Positions 62,696-64,000 of a stretch of DNA of 64,000 nt are shown here, piece after piece. The position numbers were made by a program, and so were the translations under genes. Source of the stretch: Myxococcota bacterium. GTDB lineage: Bacteria; Myxococcota_A; UBA796; JAFGLY01. The number at the start of each line of letters is the position of its first letter. The first letter of the stretch is position 1. A model generated the notes under the pieces. It worked only from the letters and a program-made list of their open reading frames with translations. It was not told the DNA's origin and did not search any database. The stretch spans positions 1 through 64,000 of the forward strand of contig JAJRWT010000086.1 in assembly GCA_024276675.1 (NCBI GenBank). Reading direction: 5' to 3'.

Positions 62696-64000
62696 ACAAA
62701 CCACCGCCAGACCCACAAAAAGACATCCTCCTCGAAGCGACCCGGCTCGCCCGGTGGCTGGATGGCGATGAACATCGAGAACCACCCGCAGACGTGGATC
62801 CCGATGTAATCGAGGCCGTCTTGATCCTGCGTCCCGACCTGGCGCCGGATCCCGTGATCGCGGTAGACGATCTCCTCGCAGAGGTCTCGTCCGGTCCAGT
62901 GGCTCCCGATGTCATTCCCCTGCACCACGCCGAAGCCCCGGCCCCCACCCGCCTCTCCTCCAGGCAGGTGGGAAGATCACAGCACAGGCCCCATTCATTC
63001 CGCCGCTTTCTTCCACTGGCCGGACTCGTGTTGGCCGCAGCAGCGGCCCTGCTGGTGGTCTTGCCCCGCGCCCATGACTACGACAGCGTTCTTCTCCGGC
63101 AGGAGCCACAACTCCAGGAGCCACTTCCCGAGCACGGCCCCAACCAGGCCACCATGGCAGGAGACCAGGCACTCCCCTCGCCAGCTCCTCCATCGGCAAA
63201 CGCTTCTTCGGGGGCAGCGTCTTCAGGGGCAGCGTCTTCAGGGGCAGCGGAACGAACCCATCCCACCGCCAGCAGTCCACGACGCTCACCTGCAGAGACC
63301 AGTAATACAAGAGGATCAGGTGCCTCCATTCCCGAGCTGGCTGCATCGTTCTCCGTGGCAGGCTCTCCACGCGAATCCAGGAAAGTACGAACGGCAACGC
63401 CCTCACCAGCGGCTTCCGAGCCCACGGCTGCACCGGATCGAGAAGCGCTCCAGAAATCCTCCCCCACTCCGGATCTCCAAGCCACGCTGGACGCCACGAT
63501 GTCAGGTATCTCGCCGTCCCCAGGTCCAGGTCCAGCGACATCGACATCGACATCGACATCGACATCGACATCGACATCGACATCGACATCGACGGAAGTA
63601 TCATCCTCGCTCCCGGTATCCACCAAGACCACGGTCGTCGGGACCGGGCAAGCTCCCATCGCCGAAGTGCCAACTCCGGAACCTGCAAGCCCAGTCTCTC
63701 GGGAAAAGGCCGGAGCCAGGGCATTTCCTGCTGGCAGCACCCGAGCCGCCCTGGGGGATCTCACTGAAACCACGCCACTTGAAGAACTCGCTTCGACGAT
63801 GGCCGGCCCAGAAACCACTTCTCCCCTGGACGAAACCTCCATGGAAGAGTTCCGTGCCTTGCTGGCCAGCACCGACGGCGGCGTGGCGGGCGAAGCCGCG
63901 GGGCGCCTGGCCGTACTTCAATACCGGGCAGGCAGGATCGATTCAGCCATCGCCACCATTCGCCAGGCACTGGCCCGACACGACATTCCTTCCCAGGTGA
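62692..64000 (+). CDS. Sigma-associated membrane protein, partial (runs off window)
   Basis: At least 436 codons from ATG 62692, overlapping the sigma stop. The N-terminal cytoplasmic part is about 105 residues (MNKPPPDPQKDILLEATRLA, acidic) and resembles a sigma-binding domain in size. One transmembrane helix follows (FLPLAGLVLAAAAALLVVL). The periplasmic part is Pro/Ser/Thr/Ala-rich and disordered, with a triple GAASS repeat and nine Thr-Ser dipeptides coded by the hexanucleotide repeat at 63538-63591. The last visible stretch (EEFRALLASTDGGVAGEAAG) is helical, perhaps the start of a TPR. Role as anti-sigma is inferred from position and topology. The C-terminus lies beyond the window. Confidence 0.7.
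   Translation, partial: MNKPPPDPQKDILLEATRLARWLDGDEHREPPADVDPDVIEAVLILRPDLAPDPVIAVDDLLAEVSSGPVAPDVIPLHHAEAPAPTRLSSRQVGRSQHRPHSFRRFLPLAGLVLAAAAALLVVLPRAHDYDSVLLRQEPQLQEPLPEHGPNQATMAGDQALPSPAPPSANASSGAASSGAASSGAAERTHPTASSPRRSPAETSNTRGSGASIPELAASFSVAGSPRESRKVRTATPSPAASEPTAAPDREALQKSSPTPDLQATLDATMSGISPSPGPGPATSTSTSTSTSTSTSTSTSTEVSSSLPVSTKTTVVGTGQAPIAEVPTPEPASPVSREKAGARAFPAGSTRAALGDLTETTPLEELASTMAGPETTSPLDETSMEEFRALLASTDGGVAGEAAGRLAVLQYRAGRIDSAIATIRQALARHDIPSQV
63538..63591. repeat. Nine ACATCG hexanucleotide repeats inside a coding region
   Basis: An exact (ACATCG)9 array coding for Thr-Ser repeats in the periplasmic linker of the sigma-associated protein. Because the unit is six bases, copy-number change alters linker length without shifting the frame. 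Confidence 0.9.

Noticed and set aside
63538..63591. Phase-variable on/off switch
   Set aside because: The repeat unit is six bases, so gain or loss cannot shift the frame; only linker length can change.
62912..63872. Minus-strand Asp-Val repeat proteins opposite the hexanucleotide tract
   Set aside because: They are antisense translations of the ACATCG repeat and lack ribosome sites.
62909..64000. Arg/His/Pro-rich plus-strand reading frame over the sigma-partner gene
   Set aside because: It is out of frame with the ATG that overlaps the sigma stop; the 62692 frame has a membrane helix and sensible composition throughout.

Overview
The window is GC-rich, gene-dense DNA from a Gram-negative bacterium. 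Kdo synthesis, outer-membrane lipoproteins, a Wza-like export protein and RecBCD point to a diderm. The gene styles suggest a Myxococcota / former Deltaproteobacteria lineage: MopE-like Asp-rich calcium repeats, FG-GAP lipoproteins, a MYXO-CTERM-like tail on a lysozyme, DUF4157 and DUF4388 proteins, and NtrC-like regulators without a sigma-54 loop. The lineage is inferred; no rRNA or tRNA gene was seen.

Layout. 1-2.8 kb: end of an FAD oxidoreductase, a tetraheme cytochrome and a GH36 alpha-galactosidase. 2.9-7.2 kb: ferrous-iron locus (DtxR-FeoA regulator, FeoB, Cys-rich partner) with a dyad inside the regulator promoter, plus an outer-membrane barrel protein. 7.3-8.8 kb: secreted GH25 lysozyme. 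9.2-19.6 kb: recC-recB-recD with 4-base overlaps; recD is cut by a single in-frame TAG. 19.7-20.7 kb: SGNH hydrolase. 20.6-24.0 kb: a small accessory island bounded by 123/124-bp direct repeats of the SGNH gene's 3' end. It holds transposase remnants, 31-bp repeats, a hicB gene with a truncated hicA, a brnT-brnA pair, and two structured sites that look like integron attC sites. 24.0-31.6 kb: GT87 membrane protein, a metallophosphatase-like lipoprotein, a nitrilase, two UPF0104 membrane proteins and a regulator. 31.9-36 kb: a large DUF4157 protein with two HExxH motifs and an internal duplication, its lipoprotein partner, and a decayed TIR-like nucleotide-sensor domain. 36.0-36.6 kb: a 64-bp nested-palindrome array and a 165-bp palindrome reaching into the end of pgeF. 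37-48 kb: transketolase, DUF362, DUF2058, macro-domain, lipoprotein, SGNH, FG-GAP and M50 protease genes. 48.7-52.7 kb: a small basic protein, a KdsB-KdsD fusion, TatD and HolB. 53-64 kb: a DUF4388 protein with its regulator, a LysM lytic transglycosylase, MobA, a MoaB with an extra domain, an SLBB export protein, and a sigma factor with a membrane partner gene that runs off the window.

How the genes work together. Most units are short operons with stop/start overlaps (ATGA, GTGA, TTGA, TGATG). The main functional groups are iron uptake, double-strand break repair, envelope and LPS synthesis, cell-wall turnover and molybdenum cofactor synthesis. The most unusual parts are the cassette-like toxin-antitoxin island at 20.6-24.0 kb, the palindrome-rich 36 kb region, and the split recD. 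All functional calls rest on motifs read by eye; no database search was run.
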